DNA of 23,619 bases, from positions 1 through 23,619 of the forward strand of contig JAKRWB010000195.1 in the NCBI GenBank assembly GCA_022353185.1. The letters run 5' to 3'. Below the pieces are notes generated by a model. The model was given only the letters and a program-made list of their open reading frames with translations. It made no database searches and was not told the origin of the DNA. Below, piece by piece: positions 1 to 9,574 of the stretch. How positions within the stretch are numbered: position 1 is the first letter of the stretch; each line of letters starts with the position of its first letter. This DNA is from ANME-2 cluster archaeon. Its GTDB lineage: Archaea; Halobacteriota; Methanosarcinia; Methanosarcinales; Methanocomedenaceae. A program made the translations under genes and the position numbers.

Positions 1-306
1 TGTAGCCACTATCGGGATATCCCCGCCTCCCATCCTTACGGGCAAGCTGACAAACACACTGGAATTAGGATTTGTCACCATAACTGCAGATAGGATATCA
101 ATATTCGATTTAAGGTTCGACATATCATAATACACGTCATCCATATGGGAATATTCAGCATCGTTCTTCCATGCAGGGATGTAACTGAGATGAAGTGTCG
201 TGGTTATTGCAATAATAAGCCCAAGAAGTAAAATCACGGATATGACGGTTGCGATGGCCTGATCAGATCTTGGATCGATATCACATACTGGCCGGCTGTG
301 TTTCAT
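1..306 (-). CDS. type IV pilin-like protein, N-terminal part (cut by window edge)
   Basis: I translated this directly from the minus strand: 102 codons are open from an ATG at 306 to the window edge. The N-terminus is a short polar stretch (MKHSRPVCDIDPRSDQA) followed by a roughly 22-residue hydrophobic helix (about residues 17-39). This is the layout of archaeal class III (prepilin-like) signal peptides that a PibD-type peptidase cleaves. The visible remainder is extracellular in character, with a conserved-looking glycine run near residue 93. Its ATG overlaps the TGA of the upstream pilin gene (ATGA), so the two are translationally coupled in the pilus operon. It is probably a minor pilin or pseudopilin; the C-terminal portion lies outside the window. 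Confidence 0.7.
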   Translation of the reverse strand, partial: MKHSRPVCDIDPRSDQAIATVISVILLLGLIIAITTTLHLSYIPAWKNDAEYSHMDDVYYDMSNLKSNIDILSAVMVTNPNSSVFVSLPVRMGGGDIPIVAT

Positions 307-1250
307 TCCGACCACTCCACATACACAGCTATGTATTCGATATACGCATATTGTTCATTCTTTTTAGTGGTGTAGGCCCAATACCGTACTGTCAGATTAT
401 TAATTTCATTTTGGGTTTTGATATGGGTTGATACGTCCACTTCTTCCCGCAACCAATTTTTTGATTTGGTTATCGGTATATTTTGCCATCCCGATGCGTT
501 ACACACTTCCAGCTTTATTTCTTCTGCTTTGTTATCGGAATGTCTGATCCATATTTCCACCTTAGTTGGAGAATAGTTAAGGTCAGGAGTGAAATTAAAT
601 TGCTGGAAAACGTTTTCATCAAATAAATCTTTTGGCATAATATATTCCGTAAAATCGCCGTCCCCATCCGTCAGGACCTGTGCAACAGTAGCCGAGCCGC
701 CAGAGGTATCACTTACGGTTGTTGGAGTAAATACAGCAGAATGAAGAGATGGCGGAACTGGGGTGGATGTTGGAATAGCAACTACAGATTCATCTCCAAG
801 GAGCATACCGCTTTGCAGTATGATATCCTGTCCGGTATGGACAACAGTAACGTACAAATAATCACTTGAGTTTATCTTTATGTTCCAAATCTGTGATGTA
901 TTGATGGCGATAATATCCCCTAATCCCCATGTTGTCATTCCAAATATCGTAGAAACATTATTCGGTGTAAGTACCCGCTGGGTACCGTTAAGGTTCAGTA
1001 TTATCTGTATGTTCCCGGTCTCGACCATATCCCCGCCGCTATGCCTGACATTGATAATATCATCGTCAACATCGACCCAACAGTCAATATCCACATGCGG
1101 CATGGTCGTGCCCTGATATGAAAGTAAGACGACTGCCAGCATTGCAAAAGCAAGCACAGCAATCGCGGTCATTAACAGTTCCCCAATTATCTCGGAAACT
1201 GCATGACAATCTTCAACGAAGGTCTTCATGTTTTTTTTCATACTTTTCAT
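303..1250 (-). CDS. archaeal type IV pilin-like protein with beta-rich C-terminal domain
   Basis: This protein has 315 residues. It starts with a lysine-rich cytoplasmic leader, then CHAVSEIIGELLM leading into a hydrophobic helix (about residues 16-44). This matches the N-terminal domain of archaeal pilins (the AVSEIIG-type motif of the DUF1628/pilin N-terminal family). After about residue 50 the chain is Thr/Ser/Asn-rich and looks beta-stranded. A proline/threonine linker around 160-180 separates a second domain (about 190-315) with aromatic strands, suggestive of an adhesin or carbohydrate-binding-like fold; that assignment is inference. The first ATG is chosen because GAAGGTG lies about 7 nt upstream. 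It follows the FlaJ-like gene by 17 nt, so it belongs to the same operon and is a likely substrate of that machine. Confidence 0.75.
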   Translation of the reverse strand: MKSMKKNMKTFVEDCHAVSEIIGELLMTAIAVLAFAMLAVVLLSYQGTTMPHVDIDCWVDVDDDIINVRHSGGDMVETGNIQIILNLNGTQRVLTPNNVSTIFGMTTWGLGDIIAINTSQIWNIKINSSDYLYVTVVHTGQDIILQSGMLLGDESVVAIPTSTPVPPSLHSAVFTPTTVSDTSGGSATVAQVLTDGDGDFTEYIMPKDLFDENVFQQFNFTPDLNYSPTKVEIWIRHSDNKAEEIKLEVCNASGWQNIPITKSKNWLREEVDVSTHIKTQNEINNLTVRYWAYTTKKNEQYAYIEYIAVYVEWSE

Positions 1251-1267
1251 CCAGTAACACCTTCTTT

Positions 1268-3217
1268 CTAAATAAACATCGTAAATACAATATATGCGAT
1301 CAACATCATAAAAACAGAATGCTTAAAACCTGAATATACATTGCCGTTCCCCATCTGGCCTGCTATCAAACCGGAACACAATCCCTGGATCATAGATGCA
1401 TGGAAGAACAGCAGAATATATTTTTCCAGATCGAACCCGCTGATAATCTGAAAATCTATTGTTGTATCGGTAACAGATGCAGGGATAGTAGGCAGGAAAA
1501 ACGCAGATAGCACATACACAATGAACAGGAACACAAAGAACGCGATGTATACGATAAAGACATAAATCGACATCTCGGTAGACCGTGCCTTTTTCATTCG
1601 CTTTTCGACATCAACGTTTGTTGCTGCTATGGTCAGGATACTCCTGATATCGTTGGTTGATTCACTTGCTTTGATAATAAGAGTAATAATGCGGGTCGTG
1701 ATATCGGTCTGTATGCGGTATTCAAGTTTACTTAATGCCATAGCTGTTGAAGAACCCCACGAGATATCCATCGCCACTCTTTTTATTTCATCACGCAATA
1801 TCCCGATCTTTGATTCGGCTACCATGGCTATCGCATCGGCCAGCAGTATTCCTGCTTCATTAATACTTGCCAGTCTCTTCAGGAATTCCGGCATCATGTC
1901 ATCTATCTGCCTGATGCGTCTGGTATGCAGTTCATAAAATACAATAAAAGGTACCAGAACAATGAAAAAAGACAGGATGATATGGTCATCAATTGCACTG
2001 ATTTTGGCAACATCAATGTACTCGAATTGAATAGCATTGATGCCAATTCCCTTAATGGATGCAACATATGCTATATAGATCAATCCAAGCGGGACGCTGA
2101 TAAAAAAGGTATATCCTGCATTATCCCGCATTGTCCGCAACGGATGCATAATGATATCCTTGAGCCGGTAGACTTTTTCATAGAATTTTATCCGCCCTAT
2201 GTGTCTATATTCTTCTTTTAAAATAGGTTTGACCGGTGCATCCCTGAAAACATTGAGTTCTTTTTCCACAATATACGTTTTTTGTGATCTCTCACGCGGT
2301 CCTGATAGGATACTTAATATCAACAGGTATATTACCGTGCAAAACGGAATGACCATATAGATCAGGACAATTAACATTTTGATTGCAGCAGGCCCGATTA
2401 GACCAAGTATCACAAGAATAGTTATCAAGAACAACGGTCCTGCTACAAAAATCGAGATATAGATCTCTGCCAGTACTCCGAGCGTTTCCAGGAATGTTTT
2501 TTGTTCCCTTACGGCAACGTACTGGTATTGTTCTGATTTACTTTTCAGGTAAGCGGTGATGTTACCGCCACTTGATGTCACAGACACCAGCCCGTCAAAA
2601 AAATCCCTTAATTTTTCAGATGGCGTGCGGATGCTCGCGTTGCGTATGGCTGTCACCAGATCATGACCAAAATATTCTATATCTCGTATAATATAATTGA
2701 ATTCCCTGGCAGTCGCACCGTAAATGTGGGAGTATGTACTTAAAGACCTGAATATCTCAAGCATGTTCATGCCCCCCCGGCTTAATGCATAAAGATAGAT
2801 AACTGCATGAGGAATGGACTGGTCGATAGATGACTGGCGAATGCTGGATTTAAGAGTGGGGATCAGGATATAGGTATAATGAACTATCTTCCGGACAATA
2901 ATGAATAGCATTAGGGCTACTGCTATTGCAAGAACATTAACAATAGTATTATAAGTTAAGTGGAAAAAATTACCGATATTATAGATTATTGCAGGAATAT
3001 AGATGCTGTTTATGATATCCTGTACTATCCAGAATCCCAGAAGCCCTGCAATGATCGCTGCCAGTATGGATATGAAGTACATTCTGGATGCATACAGGAC
3101 AACCGGCATCTGGATGTGTGCCTGCCGTATCTTTGTCTGGAGCCTGTAGTAATTCTCCATATGTGTCCTTATAATAAGGTTGAAAATTCGATATGCTGCA
3201 CCATCTATGATATCCAT
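1268..3217 (-). CDS. TadC/FlaJ-like type II/IV secretion platform protein
   Basis: This is a 649-residue polytopic membrane protein, the inner-membrane platform (GspF/TadC/FlaJ superfamily) that works with the ATPase encoded just upstream to assemble pili. Hydrophobic segments cluster near residues 45-65, 85-110, 250-305, 370-390, 415-435 and 550-580, with a hydrophobic C-terminal end. The two cytoplasmic blocks between them (about 130-240 and 440-545) are helical and resemble tandem T2SF domains. This duplicated form is typical of archaeal pilus platforms. A GTG at 3223 is in frame, but AGGTG sits 5 nt before the ATG at 3217, so I prefer 3217. The gene ends in TAG and starts 19 nt after the ATPase stop. 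Confidence 0.85.
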   Translation of the reverse strand: MDIIDGAAYRIFNLIIRTHMENYYRLQTKIRQAHIQMPVVLYASRMYFISILAAIIAGLLGFWIVQDIINSIYIPAIIYNIGNFFHLTYNTIVNVLAIAVALMLFIIVRKIVHYTYILIPTLKSSIRQSSIDQSIPHAVIYLYALSRGGMNMLEIFRSLSTYSHIYGATAREFNYIIRDIEYFGHDLVTAIRNASIRTPSEKLRDFFDGLVSVTSSGGNITAYLKSKSEQYQYVAVREQKTFLETLGVLAEIYISIFVAGPLFLITILVILGLIGPAAIKMLIVLIYMVIPFCTVIYLLILSILSGPRERSQKTYIVEKELNVFRDAPVKPILKEEYRHIGRIKFYEKVYRLKDIIMHPLRTMRDNAGYTFFISVPLGLIYIAYVASIKGIGINAIQFEYIDVAKISAIDDHIILSFFIVLVPFIVFYELHTRRIRQIDDMMPEFLKRLASINEAGILLADAIAMVAESKIGILRDEIKRVAMDISWGSSTAMALSKLEYRIQTDITTRIITLIIKASESTNDIRSILTIAATNVDVEKRMKKARSTEMSIYVFIVYIAFFVFLFIVYVLSAFFLPTIPASVTDTTIDFQIISGFDLEKYILLFFHASMIQGLCSGLIAGQMGNGNVYSGFKHSVFMMLIAYIVFTMFI

Positions 3218-3236
3218 TGTCACACCTGCATCGGCA

Positions 3237-4892
3237 CTAAGCCGTTTGTAAGATCAACTCCGGTAATGTGTCATCCTCAATGGCTTTGAGCACAATCCCG
3301 GGATTTGTGGAATATGCCTGGACTACAAGTGAAACGGTGACATAATCCCGCATTTTCTTTTCTACCATATAGTTGAGGACCTTCTGCCGGTTATCAAGTT
3401 CAGTATTGAGTTTTTCCTTATCCCATCCCCTTGATTGCATAATGCTGTTCAGTACATACGATTCCCCCGCGTGCCTGAACAAATCTGTTGCCGGGTCCCA
3501 GTGATATAATTCGTTTATGCGGATGTTACCTGTTTTGGGATCAAGTCCTGTTACTTCCACAACGGTCTGGGTTCGCCTGACCCGGTTATCATGCACATAG
3601 GTCTGTATCTGTATGCACAGGATATCAAGCGATTGCATCATTATATGCGGTACATTGATCGGTTCATTCTCAAGCCGGGCCACAACGGTCTGTACATCAC
3701 CTGCATGCATGGTAGAATAGGTGGTATGACCGGTAGACATTGCCTGGAAAAGCGTCAATGCTTCCTTTCCACGTACTTCTCCGACGATTATGTATTCAGG
3801 GCGCTGCCGCAGGTTTGCACGCAGCAGGTCATACATGGACACTTCCCCTGTTCCACCGAAAATAAATGATTCACGGGTAAGACCGGCCACCCAGTTATCG
3901 TGATGTAATGTGATTTCACGGGTATCTTCTATGGATACCACTTTAGAGAGATGCGGTATGAACAGGGATGAAGCGTTCAGCATCGATGTCTTCCCTGAAG
4001 CAGTACCCCCCGCAAAAAGGATACTCCGTTTGTTCTCTATGGCAAACCAGAAATATGCCAGCATTTCAGTGTTACAGGTATTGAATGATATCAGGTCGAT
4101 AGGAGTGATAGGATCACGTTTGAATTTACGTATCGTGAACGAACTACCCCGGGTCGTCACCTCTTTACCAAGAGTGGCCTGCAATCTTGAACCGTCAGGC
4201 ATGCTCGCATCTATCATCGGTTCCCCGATTGAGATATATTTGCCGCCTCTTTGGCAAAGTTTGATGACGAATGAGTTGAGTTCCATTTCCTCAAAAGAGA
4301 TGTTCGTTTCGATATCCCGGTATTTTGAATGATAAAGGAAAACCTGGATGTCAATACCATCACATGAGATATCCTCGATATGCTGGTCCAGTGTCAGGGG
4401 ATGGATTCTTCCATAACCGATATAATTCCGCTTGAGATAATACAATATCTTATGGATTCCGGGAACATCAAGTGATACATGATACCGTTTAAAAAGCCAT
4501 ATCGCCTTTTCTGTAAGGATCTCCTCTTTGGTAACTCCCGTTGAGGTGTCTTTCAGGGTCAGGATGTCCTGCAGGTCGTCATATACCAGCTCAAGTATCT
4601 CTTTTTCAAATGCGGTGAGGAAAGGTTCAACCACATAATAGTGCGGAGTCTCCTTCTCCTGCACGATGCTGATAAAAGCGTACGGCTCATCTACCCAGTA
4701 CCTTTCAATTTCCGTGTACTTTTCAGGCACTTCGTATTCAATAAGGGGTGCGTGTACAGCAGGGTCATATGCGGGAAGACCTTTCGGTTTCCTGGCCCGG
4801 ATATTTTTCAAGAAAGTGAAGGCTTTCGATAGTTTTGATTGAATTGACCCGGTAACAGTGTTCTTGTCTTGATCATCTGGTTCAATGCCCAT
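3237..4892 (-). CDS. type II/IV secretion system ATPase (GspE/TadA/FlaI-like)
   Basis: This 551-residue cytoplasmic hexameric motor ATPase powers pilin or archaellin-type filament assembly. Visible motifs are the Walker A GGTASGKTS (295-303), an Asp-box IEDTREI (321-327), a Walker B region YIIVGEVRG (367-375) and a His-box MSTGHTTYSTMHAG (385-398), in the canonical order for the GspE superfamily. The N-terminal about 120 residues carry a charged archaeal-type extension. The start is supported by AGGTG 7 nt upstream of the ATG. It is first in a four-gene minus-strand operon with the FlaJ-like platform and two pilins. No archaellum accessory genes (flaC-H) are present in the window, so an adhesive pilus is more likely than an archaellum. 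Confidence 0.92.
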   Translation of the reverse strand: MGIEPDDQDKNTVTGSIQSKLSKAFTFLKNIRARKPKGLPAYDPAVHAPLIEYEVPEKYTEIERYWVDEPYAFISIVQEKETPHYYVVEPFLTAFEKEILELVYDDLQDILTLKDTSTGVTKEEILTEKAIWLFKRYHVSLDVPGIHKILYYLKRNYIGYGRIHPLTLDQHIEDISCDGIDIQVFLYHSKYRDIETNISFEEMELNSFVIKLCQRGGKYISIGEPMIDASMPDGSRLQATLGKEVTTRGSSFTIRKFKRDPITPIDLISFNTCNTEMLAYFWFAIENKRSILFAGGTASGKTSMLNASSLFIPHLSKVVSIEDTREITLHHDNWVAGLTRESFIFGGTGEVSMYDLLRANLRQRPEYIIVGEVRGKEALTLFQAMSTGHTTYSTMHAGDVQTVVARLENEPINVPHIMMQSLDILCIQIQTYVHDNRVRRTQTVVEVTGLDPKTGNIRINELYHWDPATDLFRHAGESYVLNSIMQSRGWDKEKLNTELDNRQKVLNYMVEKKMRDYVTVSLVVQAYSTNPGIVLKAIEDDTLPELILQTA

Positions 4893-4930
4893 TTTTTATC
4901 ACCTGTTATCCGTGTATCATTAAACGTTTT

Positions 4931-4938
4931 TTATTTAA
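4931..4938 (-). promoter_or_regulatory. candidate TATA box for the pilus operon
   Basis: The minus-strand sequence TTAAATAA, followed by an A-run, lies about 42 nt before the secretion ATPase start. A start of transcription about 25 nt downstream would leave a short leader that contains the AGGTG ribosome site. This suggests the pilus operon has its own promoter and is not only read through from the signalling operon. Confidence 0.4.
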
Positions 4939-4947
4939 GTCAACAAT

Positions 4948-5799
4948 TTAATTCGTCGTTATCTCGAAAAGACAGCAATCATCATCGTTCCCAATAGTCT
5001 TTAGTACATCCACTTCCGCATCATCAAGCAGCCTGTCTGCAATCCGTGAGAATATCCCTCTTGTAATGTTACACATGATAGGATTTATTGGAATTTCGTC
5101 TACATCCCATGGACAACAGGTTCCTTTGATTATGCATTCTGTTTCAGTTTCAGCATTTTCAATAAAAAATTTTCCGCCGAGGTCGTTCATAAAATTACAG
5201 AGAAAACCTCCTACATTTACCAGGCTTAATTCCCCGAGTTCATTTTCATATTTTTCAAATATTGTTCGCTCGACCATATCGGTCATCTGGCTTACTATGA
5301 TGTGTTTTTGCTCAAAGGGAAGCATCTGGAGCAATAAAGGTATCATCATGGTCAAAATACTGCGTATATGGTTTTGCATATCCAGCCTGTCGCGCTCAAA
5401 AAGAAGAATGTCATGCAGGATCTTAATCTGCATCAAAGACTTTACCCTTGTAACGAGCTCCAACTTGTCTACTGGTTTTGTAAGAAAATCATCTGCTCCG
5501 GCCTCAATACCTTTAATGCGGTCGTCACGTTGAAAGAGAGCGGTCACCAATATAATAGGTATGAATTGAGTTTTAGGATCTGATTTAATTGTCCGGCAAA
5601 CCTCATACCCATCTATATCAGGCATCATAATATCAAGAAGAATAAGGTCAGGATCCTCGTTTTTGATCTTTTCAAGTGCCTCTTCACCACTGAACGCTGT
5701 GATAACATTATAGTCCCTTGCCAGATGCGCTTCCAGCAGCTCTACATTCATAGGTTCATCATCTACGACAAGGATCTTTTTCATCTCTATTTCAGGCAT
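4948..5799 (-). CDS. response regulator with MetOD1-like cysteine-containing output domain
   Basis: The protein has 283 residues. Residues 6-125 form a receiver domain with the acidic pair D13/D14, phospho-acceptor D56 (LLDIMMP) and K108 (TKP). After a helical linker (about 126-165) comes a C-terminal domain of roughly 115 residues. It carries C222, the pair C228-C229 in KGTCCPW, and C243 in NPIMCNITRG. This pattern matches my memory of methanogen output domain 1 (MetOD1), related to V4R-type ligand domains. The cysteines could bind a metal or sense redox, which is inference. There is no DNA-binding domain. The first ATG and a second in-frame ATG at 5784 both lack a strong ribosome site. It is the last gene of the signalling operon, 55 nt before the pilus ATPase gene. 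Confidence 0.85.
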   Translation of the reverse strand: MPEIEMKKILVVDDEPMNVELLEAHLARDYNVITAFSGEEALEKIKNEDPDLILLDIMMPDIDGYEVCRTIKSDPKTQFIPIILVTALFQRDDRIKGIEAGADDFLTKPVDKLELVTRVKSLMQIKILHDILLFERDRLDMQNHIRSILTMMIPLLLQMLPFEQKHIIVSQMTDMVERTIFEKYENELGELSLVNVGGFLCNFMNDLGGKFFIENAETETECIIKGTCCPWDVDEIPINPIMCNITRGIFSRIADRLLDDAEVDVLKTIGNDDDCCLFEITTN

Positions 5800-5825
5800 G
5801 ATATTGTGAACTTTGTTTTGTATTT

Positions 5826-6191
5826 TTATGTTTCAAGATAACCTGCAACAATTGATTTGAACTGGTGGACATCGATAGGTTTGGAAATATACCCGATACA
5901 TCCTGCTTTGATGAATCGTTCTTCATCTCCCTTCATAACGTGTGCCGTCACTGCAACAACAGGAATCTTTACAGTATTCGGTTCATCCTTGAACTTTTTC
6001 AGCAGTTCAAGCCCGTCCATTTCCGGAAGCTGCATATCCAGTAATATCAGGTCGAACTTCGTTTCCTTGACCAGGTTAAGTGCCCTGGCACTTTCCAGTG
6101 AACCGGTAACCTCATATCCGTATGATTCCAACAGGTCCACTACAAGTTCCATATTCATTGGATTATCTTCAACAACCAATATATGTGTCAT
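5826..6191 (-). CDS. single-domain CheY/DivK-like response regulator
   Basis: This 121-residue protein is only a receiver domain. It has the acidic residues near E8/D9, phospho-acceptor D52 (LILLDMQLP), the threonine in VTAH (position 82) and K104 (SKP). The Asn-Pro-Met-Asn stretch after the acidic pair is typical of DivK-like receivers used in phosphorelays with hybrid kinases. Its ATG overlaps the TGA of the kinase gene (ATGA), so it is co-translated with it and is its obvious partner. The likely role is a phosphate shuttle between the kinase receivers and the downstream MetOD1-type regulator, or a free diffusible output. Confidence 0.9.
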   Translation of the reverse strand: MTHILVVEDNPMNMELVVDLLESYGYEVTGSLESARALNLVKETKFDLILLDMQLPEMDGLELLKKFKDEPNTVKIPVVAVTAHVMKGDEERFIKAGCIGYISKPIDVHQFKSIVAGYLET

Positions 6192-9100
6192 TGTTTTTCT
6201 CCCTTGATTAAACGCAATTTCTCAATCTCATTTACGATATCGTCACTTGTAAACATGCTCTTTCGCATGACTGAGACCACGTTGTCGCTCAGCAATTGAA
6301 TATCATCCTTTGTCAGGTCTTTTCCTGTACAAATAATAATGGGGATGTCTTTTGTTTCAGGGTCATCCTTTAATCTTGAAATCACATCAAATCCGTTGAT
6401 TACCGGCATCATAAGGTCAAGTATTATTGCATCAGGATGTTCCTTGAACGCCTTTTCGATTCCCTCCTCTCCACCGTATGCCCGTATCACGTTATAATCG
6501 GGCTCTATCATTGAAGCTACCATTTCGATTATATTTGGTTCGTCATCCACAACAAGAACCTTTGGCACCTCCACTTCAAGAATCTGTTTTATCTTGTCAA
6601 GAGCTGAAAGAAGCGTATTTTTTTCAACCGGTTTTAGGAAATATTCAGCTATGACCATGGTGAATCCAATTTCTCTCTGGTCCAACATTGAGATCACAAT
6701 CACCGGAGTATTGCTTGTCCGGGGGTTATCTTTCAGTTTCCTGAGGACACTCCAGCCATCCATACCTGGCAACATGAGATCAAGTGTTATGGCAAAAATA
6801 TCAAAATCCCCGGCTATTGCCAGTGCCTCTTTCCCTGAATAAGCCTGGATTACTCTATATCCTGCACCGGTAAGCGCTAATTTCAGCAGTTCACTAGCAT
6901 TTATATCGTCTTCCACCACAAGCACGAGCGGGTCATCTTCTGTTGCACCTTCCGGTTCAACAATTACCGGTGTTTGGATCGTATCGATCGCTTCTTTATC
7001 TCCCTTTTGTTTTCCCTCAGGCGCTCCGGACATGCCGGTGAATCCAGGATTTTTAATACCCTCATGTGCTTTTACACTCTCATGTTCTTCTGATTCCCCT
7101 GGTTCTTTTATCTTGCCTCCTATCGGGATTGTAAAAGTGAATGTACTACCTCTATCGGGTTCACTTTCCAACCAGACCTTACCACCGTGCAATTCTACGA
7201 ATCGCTTAACAAGGGCAAGACCCAATCCAGAACCTTCATATTTCCGGGACGTTGATGAATCAAGCTGCTTAAATGGCTGGAAGAGTTTTGTCTGGTCTTC
7301 CTGTGAAATCCCGATCCCGGTATCTATGATCGATATCTGTGCCATGTCATCGACACGATGCGCTTCGATAGTGGCCGAGCCCCCTTCAGGGGTGAATTTA
7401 ATGGCATTTCCCATAAAGTTGAGGAGGATCTGTTTTATTTTATTCTTGTCAGCTTTGATAGTAGTTAATTCAGGATTTATTTTCGTTTCCATGACAATAT
7501 TTTTCTTTGATGCCATGGGTGCTGTCACAGCCAATACTTCATCGAACACATCAGAAATTGAGAAATCCTCGTAGAACAGTTCCATCTTTCCTGCTTCGAC
7601 CTTGGAAAGATCAAGGATATGATTGATTAGTCCTAAAAGATGCTTCCCGCTTGTGAGAATATTTCCGGTATATTTCAACTGTTTTTCATTAAGAGGACCA
7701 AAGGTCTCATCATGGAGTATCTCTGAAAAACCTATGACCGAATTGAGAGGAGTTCTCAGTTCATGGCTCATATTGGCCAAAAACTCTGACTTCATTCTAC
7801 TGGCCACTGCAAGTTCCCGTGTCTTTATATCAAGCTCATCTCGTTGAAGTTTTAATGCCGTTGCCATATTCTGTGTTTGCAGATATGTATTTACATTATT
7901 GACTGCTACAGCATGCTGGTCAACGGTACGTTTGATAAAATCCAGCATTTCAGGTGTGACTTCATTAAGATGGGCCGTGATAAACACACCCAGAAGCATG
8001 TCCTTGAAAACCATTGGAGTGCTGATAATGGTCTTTGGAAGAACTTCACATACTCCAGTTTCCAGTCTATAGATAGTATTGTCGGGAATATCATTTACAA
8101 TGACCATGTTTTTCTTAAATGCAGTCTGGCCAGGAATACCTTCTTTCAATCCAAACTCCTGCTGGGATACTTCTTTATTTGTCCCTTCGGTGACATATGG
8201 TTCAAGCACCTTGCGATCATGGTTATATAAGTAGATCACACCAAGAGGCGAATCAGTATATTTCATGAGATTCCTTAAACCTTCACTCAATATCATATTA
8301 AGGTCAACGGTACTGGCTAAAAGGGTCAGGATCTCAGTATATGCGTCAGCATGCTTTTTTTGTAATTGCAGAATTTCAGTTTTTTCTTCAAGGTATTCAT
8401 TTAACCTCTTCAGTTCCTGGGTCGTCTCTATTACTTTATTGTTCCTGTGTTCCAATGAATCGACCATCTGGTTGAAAGATTCAGCAACCTCTCCGATTTC
8501 ATCATTGGTTAATATTTCGACCTTTTTGTACCCTTTTTCTTCGGCAACGTACCTGGCAGCTTCATTAAGTTTCGATAAGGGTACAGTTATTCTTCTTGTG
8601 GCAAAGAGCAATACTGCGCCTGCGAAGTAGACGGTTATGAACATGACGACAAGGGTAGTTTTATTGACACTGTCGATAGCTGCCAAATACCGATCCTTGG
8701 GATTGCTAACGACAAGTGTCCCGATCAAGTCTCCTTCATGATTCGTAATAGGTAGGGCTCCGTAAACATGTGTATTTGAAAATCTTTCAAATTCACCTAT
8801 AGGAGTTATTCCCCTCTGAAGTTTTTGAAAAATATCATCAGGGACCATGGTTCCAAGAAGTTCGAAATTTCCTGACATTGAACTGGTTGCGACACAGTAT
8901 TCACCCTGATATAATGTTGAGGTGGCATGTTCTATTCTGGAATCAATTTTATCAAGTACTTTATTCCTGTTATTCAATATCCTGCCGGTTATTAATACTC
9001 CTTCAACCCGCTCGTCAATAATGATTGGATACAGATGCACATGAACCATGGAAGATGTGATGAGTTCAGTTTCGTCTCCTTCACTTCCCTTTTTAATAAG

Positions 9101-9574
9101 GACACCGGTATAGATAGACTCCTTACTAAGGTCAATCTCATTGACAACTTCTGTTGAGGAAATATGGTTGCTTGAAAGGGATTCTTCAACAAGTTCACGA
9201 AATGCAGTCTCATCCCCTGATATATTTGAATTTGCCCTTGCAAGAACAATCATATCTGGATCTACAACTGTTGCAAAGTCCAATTTAAAGTCCAATTTCT
9301 GGGATAAAAGGAACAAGTGCATTTTTTCATTATCTTTTTCTTTGAAGGCACTTACAAATTCATTTTTTCGGATGATAGTGTTCGTTATTTCTTCTATTTC
9401 TGACAATTCATCGTTATATTCTGCCCTTGCGATATCTATCTCCATCCCCATATCATGATTGATCTCATCTTCAGAAAGTTTTGCTAATGAATCCTGTATC
9501 GCAAGAGTGAGAAACAGTGCAGGGATCAGGACAATAACCAGTCCTACTATCATCAACTTCAGAGTTAGTTTCAT
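6188..9574 (-). CDS. hybrid sensor histidine kinase (CACHE-like sensor, HAMP, GAF, HisKA, HATPase, two receivers)
   Basis: This is a 1128-residue membrane kinase. The first helix spans about residues 6-27, followed by an extracytoplasmic sensor of about 275 residues that looks like a CACHE fold. A second helix lies at about 305-326, then HAMP (327-378), a short coiled coil and a GAF domain (about 415-565). HisKA carries SHELRTPLN with phospho-accepting H604. HATPase_c covers about 700-820, with NAIKFTP, DTGIGI and GSGLGLAL boxes. A charged linker leads to receiver 1 (acceptor D932, K981) and receiver 2 (acceptor D1053, K1105 in RKS rather than KP). The start overlaps the KaiC-like gene stop (ATGA) and follows an AGGTGG site. 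The sensor ligand cannot be read from sequence. Confidence 0.93.
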   Translation of the reverse strand: MKLTLKLMIVGLVIVLIPALFLTLAIQDSLAKLSEDEINHDMGMEIDIARAEYNDELSEIEEITNTIIRKNEFVSAFKEKDNEKMHLFLLSQKLDFKLDFATVVDPDMIVLARANSNISGDETAFRELVEESLSSNHISSTEVVNEIDLSKESIYTGVLIKKGSEGDETELITSSMVHVHLYPIIIDERVEGVLITGRILNNRNKVLDKIDSRIEHATSTLYQGEYCVATSSMSGNFELLGTMVPDDIFQKLQRGITPIGEFERFSNTHVYGALPITNHEGDLIGTLVVSNPKDRYLAAIDSVNKTTLVVMFITVYFAGAVLLFATRRITVPLSKLNEAARYVAEEKGYKKVEILTNDEIGEVAESFNQMVDSLEHRNNKVIETTQELKRLNEYLEEKTEILQLQKKHADAYTEILTLLASTVDLNMILSEGLRNLMKYTDSPLGVIYLYNHDRKVLEPYVTEGTNKEVSQQEFGLKEGIPGQTAFKKNMVIVNDIPDNTIYRLETGVCEVLPKTIISTPMVFKDMLLGVFITAHLNEVTPEMLDFIKRTVDQHAVAVNNVNTYLQTQNMATALKLQRDELDIKTRELAVASRMKSEFLANMSHELRTPLNSVIGFSEILHDETFGPLNEKQLKYTGNILTSGKHLLGLINHILDLSKVEAGKMELFYEDFSISDVFDEVLAVTAPMASKKNIVMETKINPELTTIKADKNKIKQILLNFMGNAIKFTPEGGSATIEAHRVDDMAQISIIDTGIGISQEDQTKLFQPFKQLDSSTSRKYEGSGLGLALVKRFVELHGGKVWLESEPDRGSTFTFTIPIGGKIKEPGESEEHESVKAHEGIKNPGFTGMSGAPEGKQKGDKEAIDTIQTPVIVEPEGATEDDPLVLVVEDDINASELLKLALTGAGYRVIQAYSGKEALAIAGDFDIFAITLDLMLPGMDGWSVLRKLKDNPRTSNTPVIVISMLDQREIGFTMVIAEYFLKPVEKNTLLSALDKIKQILEVEVPKVLVVDDEPNIIEMVASMIEPDYNVIRAYGGEEGIEKAFKEHPDAIILDLMMPVINGFDVISRLKDDPETKDIPIIICTGKDLTKDDIQLLSDNVVSVMRKSMFTSDDIVNEIEKLRLIKGEKQ

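Noticed and set aside
3237..4892. An archaellum (fla) operon
   Set aside because: FlaI/FlaJ homologues are present, but no flaC-H genes or recognisable archaellin are in view; an adhesive pilus is simpler.
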